Made by a program: the position numbers and the translations under genes
The notes under the pieces: model-generated
Told to the model about the DNA's origin: nothing
What the model saw: only the letters and a program-made list of their open reading frames with translations
Databases searched by the model: none
Part shown: one piece after another, positions 1 through 5,054 of the stretch
Numbering within the stretch: position 1 is the first letter of the stretch
Layout: every line of letters begins with the position of its first letter
Assembly: GCA_026713505.1 (NCBI GenBank)
Contig: JAPOOH010000513.1
Location: 1 to 5,054, forward strand
Direction of reading: 5' to 3'
DNA from: Chloroflexota bacterium
GTDB lineage: Bacteria; Chloroflexota; Dehalococcoidia; Lucifugimonadales; Australimonadaceae
Length of the DNA: 5,054 nt

Positions 1-194
1 TATCGCCTCGCGGCTTCCCTCGCAGCAGCGGCCCCGCCGGGCGGAAAGCCGAGGATGGCGGCGACGGTCTCCCATGTCCTGTCGCTGTTCATCCTGAGCC
101 GATAGGCGCGTCGGGGGCGTTCCTGCGCTGCATCTCGTGCTGCCATGGGTCGGTCGCATCGCTTGGGTCCATGCCGCCGGTCGAGTTCGAACAT
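1..194 (-). CDS. Possible small protein, partial at the left edge, with HTH-like segment
   Basis: This frame is open from well upstream to the window edge, has no stop in the window, and shows good G/C third-position preference. From the ATG at 194 (GGGA five to eight nucleotides upstream) it reads MFELDRRHGPKRCDRP, then a basic AYRLRMNSDRTWETVAAILG stretch, then FPPGG and an Ala-rich helix running off the edge. The W-E-x-VA-x-x-LG pattern followed by an Ala/Arg helix resembles short helix-turn-helix segments. The same frame upstream of 194 encodes a CGKC pair, so the true start may lie further up, hinting at a zinc-ribbon-like N terminus. Alternative starts are ATG at 146 and ATG at 92. A competing frame (89-328) and a third open frame exist, so this call is tentative; no function is assigned. 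Confidence 0.35.
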   Translation of the reverse strand, partial: MFELDRRHGPKRCDRPMAARDAAQERPRRAYRLRMNSDRTWETVAAILGFPPGGAAAAREAARR

Positions 195-327
195 GCACTT
201 CCCGCAGATCCGGCCTCGCGACTTCCCCCCGCACCGCTGCCACCGGCCTGCGCTCTTCCATCGCTTGCGCGCCGATCCCTTCGTCTCACCCCGCGACGTT
301 GGGGCGCCGCGCGAATCTTGTCCGCCA
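195..327. other. Stretch between slam and the left-edge ORF
   Basis: This 133-bp stretch follows the slam stop codon. No convincing terminator is visible: the best inverted repeat is a four-pair G/C stem near 286-301 without a T-tract. All minus-strand frames are partly open owing to high GC. An ATG overlaps the slam stop as TGATG (ATG at 328) and opens a 79-codon frame ending at 89, but its composition is low-complexity Arg/Gly/Ser in its first half. Confidence 0.4.
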
Positions 328-1563
328 TCAGAACTGCCGGACGAAGCGCAGCTCGCCGGACGTGCGCTCGTAGTCGTAGAGCTGGGCATTGGTGGTGCGG
401 ACCTCGTGGACGATGCCCAATTCGGGGCTGAAGCCCATGAGGGTGAGACCGCGGTTGTAGACCGAGGCGCGGGCGCTCCAGGTCTCGTCCTTGCGGGCGC
501 CGTTGTCCTGGACATACGGGGACCAGCCGGGCTCGAAATTGGTCCAGCGGTAATCGCCGCCGCCGCTGACGGTGAAGCCACGGGGCAAAGCGACAGAGAT
601 ACCGGCGCCGACACGGTAGCGCTCGTTGCGGTCGCGCTCCCGTGCGGGCCGGTCGCGGCCGTAGCCTGCGGACAGGTCGAGGCGCACCGTGGGCGAGACA
701 ACCCACGCACCGGAGAGGGAGATGTCGCCGGCGGGGCCGTCAAGACCCGTGCGCGTGCGGTAGTGGCGGTCCTCGAGGGAGACCCGGCCGTTCACCGTCA
801 CCGACCGGCTGACCCGGTGCGCCGCCTCGATGCGCCCGCCCAGAGCGTGGTGATCCTTTACCGTGCCTGCCCAATTCTGCCGGGCGGTGAGAAGGGCGCT
901 CGCCTCGGTGCGCGTGGTGAGAAGGGCGCGGGGGCCAAGGTGGACGGCAAGGGACGCCTCGTCGAATTGGGAGCCGCTGTGATCGCGGCGGGAGACGTTG
1001 GCGCCGGCGCGGAGGCGAGTGGTGGGACCGGTCGGATACTGGTATTCGCCGCCGCCCCATAGCACGAGGCCAACGCCGGAGCTGGTCAGCTCGTCGGCGT
1101 CGCGCGTGAAGGGGAGGGACTGGCCGAAGACGGGGATGTAGATGGTGCGCTCTTCGGAGCCGGCGCCGATGTTGGTGTCAGGGGCGATGGCGAAGCCGCC
1201 GTGAATGGACCAGCGCCGGCGGGCGCGAATCTCGATCAGGAAGGCGCGGACATTGGCGGCGACCTCGGGAGGAACCCCGCCGGCAAGCACGGCCTCGAAG
1301 TGGCGCCGGGCAAGGGAGTCCTCCCCCTTCAGGTAGAAGGCGCGGGCCAATTCCAGGCGGACCCGGACGAGGTTGGGATCGGCCACCAGCATCTCGCGGA
1401 AGGCGGCGATGGCCTCGTCGAGCAGCTCGTCGCGGCGGTCTTCATCGGGCGTGACAGCCGCCTCCCGGGCCGCCGCCATGCCCTTCTCGAACAGGGCGTC
1501 CAGGTCCTGCGCAGCGGCGGGAAGGGACAGGAGAAGAATGAGGGCGGCGATGAGGATGCGCAT
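328..1563 (-). CDS. Slam-family surface lipoprotein assembly modifier (outer-membrane beta barrel, DUF560-type)
   Basis: Slam proteins sit in the outer membrane and move lipoproteins such as TbpB from the periplasmic face to the cell surface. This 411-residue product has a Sec signal peptide (MRILIAALILLLSLPAAA, probable cleavage after A18). Residues 20-117 form an Ala/Leu-rich helical TPR-like region, including the pattern EAIAAFREMLVADPNLVRVR followed by LELARAFYLKGEDSLARRHF. At 118 it switches to alternating beta strands, with the characteristic GGFAIAPDTNIGAG segment (122-135). The closing strands, around 378-411, include a TTNAQLYDYERT stretch and end in FVRQF, with the terminal aromatic residue expected for Bam-inserted barrels. 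It is somewhat shorter than neisserial Slam. The start at 1563 is chosen because it gives a clean signal peptide and has AGGA five nucleotides upstream; an in-frame ATG at 1626 falls inside an inverted repeat and would add a non-signal-like extension. It lies 117 bp after the lipoprotein gene, behind a terminator, so it is probably expressed by read-through. The family assignment is from recognition of these patterns, not a database search. Confidence 0.9.
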   Translation of the reverse strand: MRILIAALILLLSLPAAAQDLDALFEKGMAAAREAAVTPDEDRRDELLDEAIAAFREMLVADPNLVRVRLELARAFYLKGEDSLARRHFEAVLAGGVPPEVAANVRAFLIEIRARRRWSIHGGFAIAPDTNIGAGSEERTIYIPVFGQSLPFTRDADELTSSGVGLVLWGGGEYQYPTGPTTRLRAGANVSRRDHSGSQFDEASLAVHLGPRALLTTRTEASALLTARQNWAGTVKDHHALGGRIEAAHRVSRSVTVNGRVSLEDRHYRTRTGLDGPAGDISLSGAWVVSPTVRLDLSAGYGRDRPARERDRNERYRVGAGISVALPRGFTVSGGGDYRWTNFEPGWSPYVQDNGARKDETWSARASVYNRGLTLMGFSPELGIVHEVRTTNAQLYDYERTSGELRFVRQF

Positions 1564-1568
1564 GGGTG

Positions 1569-1576
1569 TCCTGCCT
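1569..1576 (-). promoter_or_regulatory. Ribosome-binding site fixing the slam start
   Basis: On the minus strand AGGCAGGA precedes CACCC and then ATG at 1563. The AGGA core is five nucleotides from the start codon, an ideal spacing, and supports this ATG over the in-frame ATG at 1626. Its upstream edge directly touches the T-rich tail of the terminator at 1577-1619. Confidence 0.75.
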
Positions 1577-1619
1577 GAGAAAAGAAAACCCCGGCGCCAG
1601 CATTGCGCCCGCGCCGGGG
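1577..1619 (-). terminator. Intrinsic terminator between the lipoprotein gene and slam
   Basis: A perfect 9-bp all-G/C stem is formed by 1611-1619 and 1589-1597 (ccccggcgc on the plus strand), with a 13-nt loop at 1598-1610. On the minus strand the stem is followed at once by TTTTCTTTTCTC (1588-1577), the classic signature of Rho-independent termination. It lies about 60 bp past the lipoprotein stop codon and ends at the slam Shine-Dalgarno. The plus strand shows no comparable T-tract, so it acts on minus-strand transcription. The likely effect is to keep slam expression below that of its abundant substrate; that role is inferred. Confidence 0.85.
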
Positions 1620-1626
1620 GAAACAT

Positions 1627-1669
1627 GGGAGAGGGGCTGGGAAACGTAGGGAGTGTGCGCCCCTCTCCC
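1627..1669 (-). repeat. Perfect 11-bp inverted repeat after the lipoprotein stop codon
   Basis: The arms at 1627-1637 (gggagaggggc) and 1659-1669 are perfectly complementary, with a 21-nt loop at 1638-1658. In the minus-strand mRNA this hairpin begins 11 nt after the lipoprotein TAG and precedes the terminator hairpin by seven nucleotides. It lacks a good T-tract, so it more likely blocks 3' exonucleases and stabilises the lipoprotein mRNA, or marks an RNase processing site. The structure is seen directly; the role is inferred. Confidence 0.65.
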
Positions 1670-1680
1670 GGTGTCGGGTG

Positions 1681-4600
1681 CTACTGCTTGTTGGCTCCGA
1701 AGGCCCCGACCATCTTACCCGCCGTGCCGTACTCGGAGTAGAAGGTTCCGGTCGCGACCTGCGGAACGCCGGTGTCGGCGTCCAACTCGCGGAGGTTGCC
1801 GGACCACTGGCCGTCGGCATCAGCGGCGGTTCCGCCGATGGTCCACTGCGTCATCTGGTTTCCAGTGTCGGTGTCATCGTCGGGATCACCGGCAATACCC
1901 CCGGTAGCTGCGATATTGGACTTCATCAACTCGACCGACCAGTCACGCCCCTCACCATCCGCACCCGTGAAGTCGTCGATAGTGCCGGTGATCGTGTCGT
2001 CGCCGAAATCGGCCTCAAGCGTCGCCCTCGCGGTAAAGTGACCGGCATCGTTCGTGCCGCCCGTGGCACTGGAGAGCGCATACTTGCCCGCAGCACCGCC
2101 CATGTATGTCGCGGTGCCTGCCGGCGGCAGCGCACTCACGGCCTCATCATCGGGAACGTCGCCCTTGAAGGCGTGGAACGCACTCGCGGTCAACTTGCCG
2201 TCCGCGTCTGTGTGGAGCCACCATCCGTACGAGGAATAAGCCATATCCGCCGCACTCATCACCTTGTCCTTCGGGTCGCTGGGCTTGAAAGTCCACGTCC
2301 CGCCGTCGGCTGAGAAAGCGTTGGTGCCGTCCGACGTTCCGCCAAGAGCGTATCCGACGGTGGCTACCTGAACTGCGCATGTGCTATCGGTAGCGGCAGT
2401 ACAACTGTAGGTGCCAGATACGCCGTGATAGTCGCCAGGAATCATCACCTGGACGTTGTTCTCAGGCAACTCGAACTCCTTCACCCCAGTAGAATGGTCG
2501 AAGCGCGAGCTTGCAATCCTTGCTGGCGTACCCTCAGTAATTTCCGTCGCCAACACTCCTTCGGTAAGGCTATCGGAATACTCCTCGTCGAACGGATCGC
2601 CCTCCGTCGGCTCGCCGACATTCGAGTAGACGATCGCCTCGTACATGCCATCGTCATCGGGTTCGACCGCGTACCGCTTGCCTTCCCAGCCGTGATTGGC
2701 GGCGACAGTCGTCTTCTTGTCTTCCGACAGAGTGACGGCATCTGTGTCGGCGACACCGTCCTGCACTTCGATGTCGTCCCCCTCGTAACCGGCAAAGCGG
2801 ATATCGGCAGTCGGGGTCGCGTCGCTGGCAGTCGGCTCACCAATCCCCGCATACAGCTTGGCGGCCGTGGCGGCGTTGGCCTCGTTCCGCTTCCTCTCTT
2901 CCTCCCTCTCCATCGCCAAGCGGTCTTCTTCAGCCTTCTCCATCGCAGCCGTGCGGGAAGTCTTGGCCCTTTCGAGCACGGTCATGAGCGAGGCCAGCGT
3001 TCCCTTGGCGGCGGCAACGTCGGTATCGCCTTCGGGCAGATCTTCCGCATCGTCGATCGCCATCTTGAGGTCGGCAATCGCTTCGTCGGCTGCCATCACC
3101 TGATCATCGGTGGCGGTGTCATTCACGGCAGCGACCGCAGTCGTGACCGCCGTGACGGCATTCGTGACCGCCGTGCGCTGCGCCATCATGCGACCATCGC
3201 GGTCCATGCCAGTCTGCGCCGTTCTCACGGTTTCCGTGGCCGTGTCCAGTTGCGACTGGTACATGGCCTTGTCGGCTTCGCTCAGATGGGTCGCCTCGTC
3301 CAGCGCCATCTTGAGCGCATCGACGGCAGCCTGAGCCGCGTCGATCTTTGCCTGATCCGACAGATCGTCAAGGTCGATGTCGTCAAGGTCCGCCTTGGCG
3401 TCGCTCAGCGCCATCCTCTGGTTGCCGACATTTTCGGTGAGCATTTCCTCCGCAATCGCCACCTTCCGCTTGGCCACGGTCACATCGGCGATGGCGTCGA
3501 TCTTGTCGGTATCGTCCAGATTGGTCGCCGCATTCAGCGCTGCATCAAGTGCGGCGATGGCTTTGTTGGCGGCGTCGATCTGTTCCTGCGTCATCAGGGC
3601 GTTGAGGTCGATGGCGGCAAGGGCCTTAGCCGCATCATCGAGCACCATCTGCTGGCCCTCGGTGTCGACTCTGTTTTCCGCAGCCATCACGATCCGACTG
3701 GCCGCCGCCACTTCAATCATGGCTGCGGTCTTCTCGGCATCACTCAACTCGTCCGCCGCAGCCAGCGCATCCCGAAGATTGTTGATGGCCATTTCAGCGG
3801 CGTCGATCTCAGCCTTAGTCGACAGGCCGGAAAGGTCGATGGCTTGAAGGGCAGTAACGGCATCCGAGAGAGCCATCGTCTGGGCTGCGTGGTTGAGAGC
3901 GCTCTGCGCCGCCATTACGGCTGTCTCGGCCGCGGCCACCTGGCTCTGATACATCGCCTTTTCGGCATCGCTCACGTCCGCCGCCGCTGCCAGCGCCGCC
4001 TTGAGCGCTGCGATGGCGGTGTTCGCGGCCGCGATGGCGTCCGCATCCGACAGGTCGGACGTGTCGACATTGCCGGCGGCCGTCGTCAGCGCCATTTTCT
4101 GATCCGCTTCACGGGCCATCGTCTCAAGCGCCGTGATCCGGTCATTAACCGCTGCCTGCAGTACCGCTGCCTCAACGGCGGTGGCGACGTCATTCAGCGC
4201 ATCCTTGGCCGCCTGTGCGGCTTCCGCCGTCTCGGCCGCAGCGATGGCCACCTTGGCCGCTTCGATTTGAGCCAGCCTTGCCGTTTCGGCGTCCTTGTCT
4301 TCTTGGATGTTCGCCTTGGCCGTCATCAAGCGGCCCTGCAGGCTGGCAGCCTGTGTGGCGTACATGGACGTGTCGTCCACATCGACCGCAGCCTCGATGG
4401 CCGTCGTGATGGCCGCGATCGCCTCCTCGGCAGCGGTGATGTCAGCGTCGCTCGCGTCGAGCCCAACCATCCCGAGTGCGGCTTCCGCAGCCGTGATCGC
4501 ACCGGTGATGGCATTCGTCTGTGCCGTCGCCCGCGCCATCTTCTCAGCCGCAGCGGCCTGCTCAGCGGCCTTCTGCCTCTCCGCTTCAAGCGCCGCCTGC

Positions 4601-4806
4601 TTGTCTTCCTCGGCCTTCCTGGCGGCCTCCTCGGCTTCCATCTTGGCCTTCTCTGCCGCCGCCGCCTCGGCCTCCATCTTGGCCTTCTCCGCCGCCGCAT
4701 TCAGATCGGCATCGCTGTGGCCGCTCGAGCAGCCGTAAACGACCGCCGACAGCGCGACGACCGAGACCGCCGCGAGCAAGCTGCGAGTCAGTTTCGTCTT
4801 CTTCAT
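1681..4806 (-). CDS. Large surface lipoprotein: helical-repeat stalk plus C-terminal TbpB-like beta domain (probable Slam substrate)
   Basis: The 1041-residue product starts with a lipoprotein signal peptide: basic MKKTKLTR, a hydrophobic core, and lipobox V23-Y24-G25-C26, so Cys26 should be lipidated. Residues 34-95 are an Ala/Glu/Lys coiled coil. Residues 94-616 hold six related units of 73-79 residues, with a degenerate stretch at 173-234. Residues 617-650 are another charged helix. From about 655 the protein becomes Gly/Asp/Thr-rich and beta-like, with its only mature-region cysteines beyond Cys26 at 802 and 810 (CX7C, possible disulfide). The last ~220 residues carry features typical of TbpB-type Slam substrates: a GWW motif at 861-863, GTATYMGGAAGKYA (897-910), AGHFTARATLEADFG (921-935), TITGTIDDF (938-946), and a terminal GTFYSEYGTAGKMVGAFGA. 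The ATG at 4806 is preceded by AGGAG (4821-4817), spaced 10 nt. A slam gene follows directly, supporting surface display. The ligand is unknown: transferrin, haem or another nutrient carrier are family precedents only. The gene call is very secure, the fold assignment good, the ligand open. Confidence 0.93.
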   Translation of the reverse strand: MKKTKLTRSLLAAVSVVALSAVVYGCSSGHSDADLNAAAEKAKMEAEAAAAEKAKMEAEEAARKAEEDKQAALEAERQKAAEQAAAAEKMARATAQTNAITGAITAAEAALGMVGLDASDADITAAEEAIAAITTAIEAAVDVDDTSMYATQAASLQGRLMTAKANIQEDKDAETARLAQIEAAKVAIAAAETAEAAQAAKDALNDVATAVEAAVLQAAVNDRITALETMAREADQKMALTTAAGNVDTSDLSDADAIAAANTAIAALKAALAAAADVSDAEKAMYQSQVAAAETAVMAAQSALNHAAQTMALSDAVTALQAIDLSGLSTKAEIDAAEMAINNLRDALAAADELSDAEKTAAMIEVAAASRIVMAAENRVDTEGQQMVLDDAAKALAAIDLNALMTQEQIDAANKAIAALDAALNAATNLDDTDKIDAIADVTVAKRKVAIAEEMLTENVGNQRMALSDAKADLDDIDLDDLSDQAKIDAAQAAVDALKMALDEATHLSEADKAMYQSQLDTATETVRTAQTGMDRDGRMMAQRTAVTNAVTAVTTAVAAVNDTATDDQVMAADEAIADLKMAIDDAEDLPEGDTDVAAAKGTLASLMTVLERAKTSRTAAMEKAEEDRLAMEREEERKRNEANAATAAKLYAGIGEPTASDATPTADIRFAGYEGDDIEVQDGVADTDAVTLSEDKKTTVAANHGWEGKRYAVEPDDDGMYEAIVYSNVGEPTEGDPFDEEYSDSLTEGVLATEITEGTPARIASSRFDHSTGVKEFELPENNVQVMIPGDYHGVSGTYSCTAATDSTCAVQVATVGYALGGTSDGTNAFSADGGTWTFKPSDPKDKVMSAADMAYSSYGWWLHTDADGKLTASAFHAFKGDVPDDEAVSALPPAGTATYMGGAAGKYALSSATGGTNDAGHFTARATLEADFGDDTITGTIDDFTGADGEGRDWSVELMKSNIAATGGIAGDPDDDTDTGNQMTQWTIGGTAADADGQWSGNLRELDADTGVPQVATGTFYSEYGTAGKMVGAFGANKQ
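2959..4527 (-). repeat. Array of six ~77-codon repeats encoding the lipoprotein stalk
   Basis: Protein units lie at residues 94-172, 235-307, 308-384, 385-461, 462-538 and 539-616, with a degenerate ~62-residue stretch at 173-234. The shared pattern starts with QxMALSDA, then an IDL..LS.. turn, IDAA..AI..L..AL helix, an A..LSDAEK turn, and a helix ending the unit. Units 2 and 5 both carry KAMYQSQ. Each unit looks like a small antiparallel helical bundle, comparable in size and composition to helical modules of other bacterial surface stalks (a resemblance only). Unit sequences have diverged, so the array is old rather than a recent amplification. Confidence 0.85.
4631..4698 (-). repeat. 36-bp tandem duplication in the N-terminal coiled coil
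   Basis: Plus-strand 4631-4662 and 4667-4698 match at 30 of 32 positions at a 36-bp offset. In protein this is the segment AEKAKMEAE at 39-47 and again at 51-59, a 12-residue period. Both mismatches are C/T changes at third codon positions and leave the protein unchanged. Such a repeat could expand or contract by slippage without breaking the frame and would alter stalk length slightly. Confidence 0.8.
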
Positions 4807-4826
4807 AGTTGAGGCTCTCCTCTTGT

Positions 4827-4846
4827 TTGGGCACGGTGAAGCCCAA
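4827..4846 (-). promoter_or_regulatory. Leader hairpin immediately upstream of the lipoprotein RBS
   Basis: Arms TTGGGC (4827-4832) and GCCCAA (4841-4846) are perfectly complementary with an 8-nt loop. In the minus-strand mRNA the hairpin ends five nucleotides before the AGGAG at 4821-4817. A hairpin here could protect the 5' end or keep the RBS exposed. The AGGAG itself lies outside the stem, so it is not sequestered by this structure alone. Confidence 0.5.
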
Positions 4847-4857
4847 GCACGACGGAG

Positions 4858-4885
4858 CTACGCTCTAGTACGCTGGAGTACGATT
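4858..4885. promoter_or_regulatory. Direct-repeat operator candidate, copy 1 (28 bp)
   Basis: This 28-bp segment matches 4954-4981 at 25 of 28 positions, 96 bp away. Within it TACG recurs every 10 bp at 4859, 4869 and 4879, giving one-helical-turn phasing, and an imperfect dyad CTCTA-N6-TGGAG spans 4863-4878. Phased repeats of this kind are typical sites for cooperatively binding regulators. It lies within the probable leader or promoter-proximal region of the lipoprotein gene. The regulator is not identifiable from sequence. Confidence 0.6.
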
Positions 4886-4888
4886 AAT

Positions 4889-4905
4889 GGCATTGTTCCA
4901 ATGCC
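4889..4905. promoter_or_regulatory. Perfect 17-bp palindrome, probable operator
   Basis: GGCATTG (4889-4895) and CAATGCC (4899-4905) are exact reverse complements around a 3-bp centre. The 7-3-7 geometry fits a homodimeric helix-turn-helix regulator better than an RNA hairpin with so tight a loop. It sits between the two 28-bp direct repeats. It does not resemble the standard Fur or Zur consensus known to me. Confidence 0.55.
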
Positions 4906-4917
4906 TTGAGTGCATCC

Positions 4918-4951
4918 ATATAACCCGCCGAACCCCTTGACGTTGTGTCAA
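4918..4951 (-). promoter_or_regulatory. Possible lipoprotein promoter with abnormal spacing and an overlapping dyad
   Basis: On the minus strand a perfect -35-like TTGACA lies at 4951-4946 and a -10-like TTATAT at 4923-4918. The 22-bp spacer between them is too long for an ordinary sigma-70 promoter, and the sequence 17 bp from TTGACA is a poor -10. The TTGACA is one arm of a TTGAC-N5-GTCAA dyad (4937-4951). This could be an activator-dependent promoter or simply chance hexamers near an operator. The true start site is not established. Confidence 0.35.
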
Positions 4952-4953
4952 AC

Positions 4954-4981
4954 CTACGCTCCAATACGCTGGAGTTCGATT
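4954..4981. promoter_or_regulatory. Direct-repeat operator candidate, copy 2 (28 bp)
   Basis: This is the second copy of the 28-bp repeat. TACG occurs at 4955 and 4965, with a degenerate TTCG at 4975, keeping the 10-bp phase. It contains a perfect dyad CTCCA (4959-4963) N6 TGGAG (4970-4974). It lies just upstream of the TTGACA element for minus-strand transcription, a typical activator position, while copy 1 lies downstream. The 96-bp separation is close to nine helical turns, which would allow looping between two bound proteins. Confidence 0.6.
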
Positions 4982-4989
4982 TCACCGGC

Positions 4990-5054
4990 TTACGAAGTGA
5001 TTACGGTTTTTTCGGCGCCCCAGACCCGCCGCGACTCGAGGAATCCGGATGCCA
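4990..5054. other. Right-edge fragment: minus-strand gene end or divergent gene start
   Basis: Two readings compete. On the minus strand a frame open from the edge ends at TAA (4992-4990) with a protein-like tail, GFLESRRVWGAEKTVITS, and good third-position G/C. On the plus strand GAGGAA (5038-5043) sits five nucleotides before an ATG at 5049, a good start signal for a divergent gene of which only Met-Pro is inside. Another minus frame ends at 5001. With about 60 bp the choice cannot be made. Confidence 0.3.

Noticed and set aside
89..706. A 205-codon minus-strand frame overlapping slam
   Set aside because: Most of it is an Arg/Pro-rich out-of-frame reading of slam. Only its last 79 codons, after the TGATG at 328, remain as a weak possibility.
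145..1062. A 305-codon plus-strand frame opposite slam
   Set aside because: It mirrors the Slam codons in GC-rich DNA and has no ribosome-binding site or recognisable domain.
1564..1626. An upstream in-frame start for slam at 1626
   Set aside because: It would add 21 non-signal-like residues encoded by the inverted repeats and terminator; the ATG at 1563 has a good RBS and a clean signal peptide.
2425..4812. A 795-codon open frame on the plus strand, opposite the lipoprotein gene
   Set aside because: It is antisense to Ala-rich codons, whose complements give few stops. The product is Arg/His/Gly-rich with no recognisable domains, while the minus strand has a signal peptide, repeats and a family-like C-terminus.
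4858..4981. CRISPR array
   Set aside because: There are only two imperfect 28-bp repeats, and the 68 bp between them contains its own palindrome and promoter-like elements; operator sites explain it better.
4984..5011. T-run at 5006-5012 as a plus-strand terminator
   Set aside because: The only preceding stem is about four base pairs with a long loop, and no plus-strand gene lies upstream.

Overview
The window holds a compact two-gene cassette on the minus strand: a large surface lipoprotein gene (4806 down to 1681) followed by its probable dedicated exporter, a Slam-family outer-membrane protein (1563 down to 328). The DNA is GC-rich with strong G/C preference at third codon positions. The Gram-negative secretion logic (lipobox, Slam barrel) and the style of the C-terminal lipoprotein domain suggest a high-GC proteobacterium, most likely an alphaproteobacterium. 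That placement is inference; no rRNA or other marker is present.

Right part (4807-5054). A non-coding region lies upstream of the lipoprotein gene and is unusually dense in symmetric DNA. It has two 28-bp direct repeats 96 bp apart, a perfect 17-bp palindrome, a TTGAC/GTCAA dyad overlapping a -35-like TTGACA, and a leader hairpin just before the ribosome-binding site. At the extreme right either a minus-strand gene ends (stop at 4990) or a divergent plus-strand gene begins (ATG at 5049); too little sequence is present to decide.

Centre (1681-4806). The 1041-residue lipoprotein has a lipobox signal peptide, an Ala/Glu/Lys coiled coil, about six copies of a ~77-residue helical repeat forming a probable stalk, a second short charged helix, and a C-terminal beta-rich domain resembling TbpB-type Slam substrates. 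The 117-bp gap to slam contains two strong inverted repeats. The second is a textbook intrinsic terminator whose T-tract directly abuts the slam Shine-Dalgarno sequence, so slam is probably expressed by partial read-through.

Left part (1-1563). The 411-residue Slam protein has a signal peptide, a TPR-like periplasmic region and a C-terminal beta barrel ending in Phe. Downstream lies a stretch with a probable partial small gene running off the left edge; its reading frame is tentative.

Working model: the lipoprotein is exported by Sec, lipidated, moved to the outer membrane and flipped to the surface by Slam, where the helical-repeat stalk holds the TbpB-like barrel away from the membrane. 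The ligand is unknown, and no TonB-dependent receptor lies in the window.
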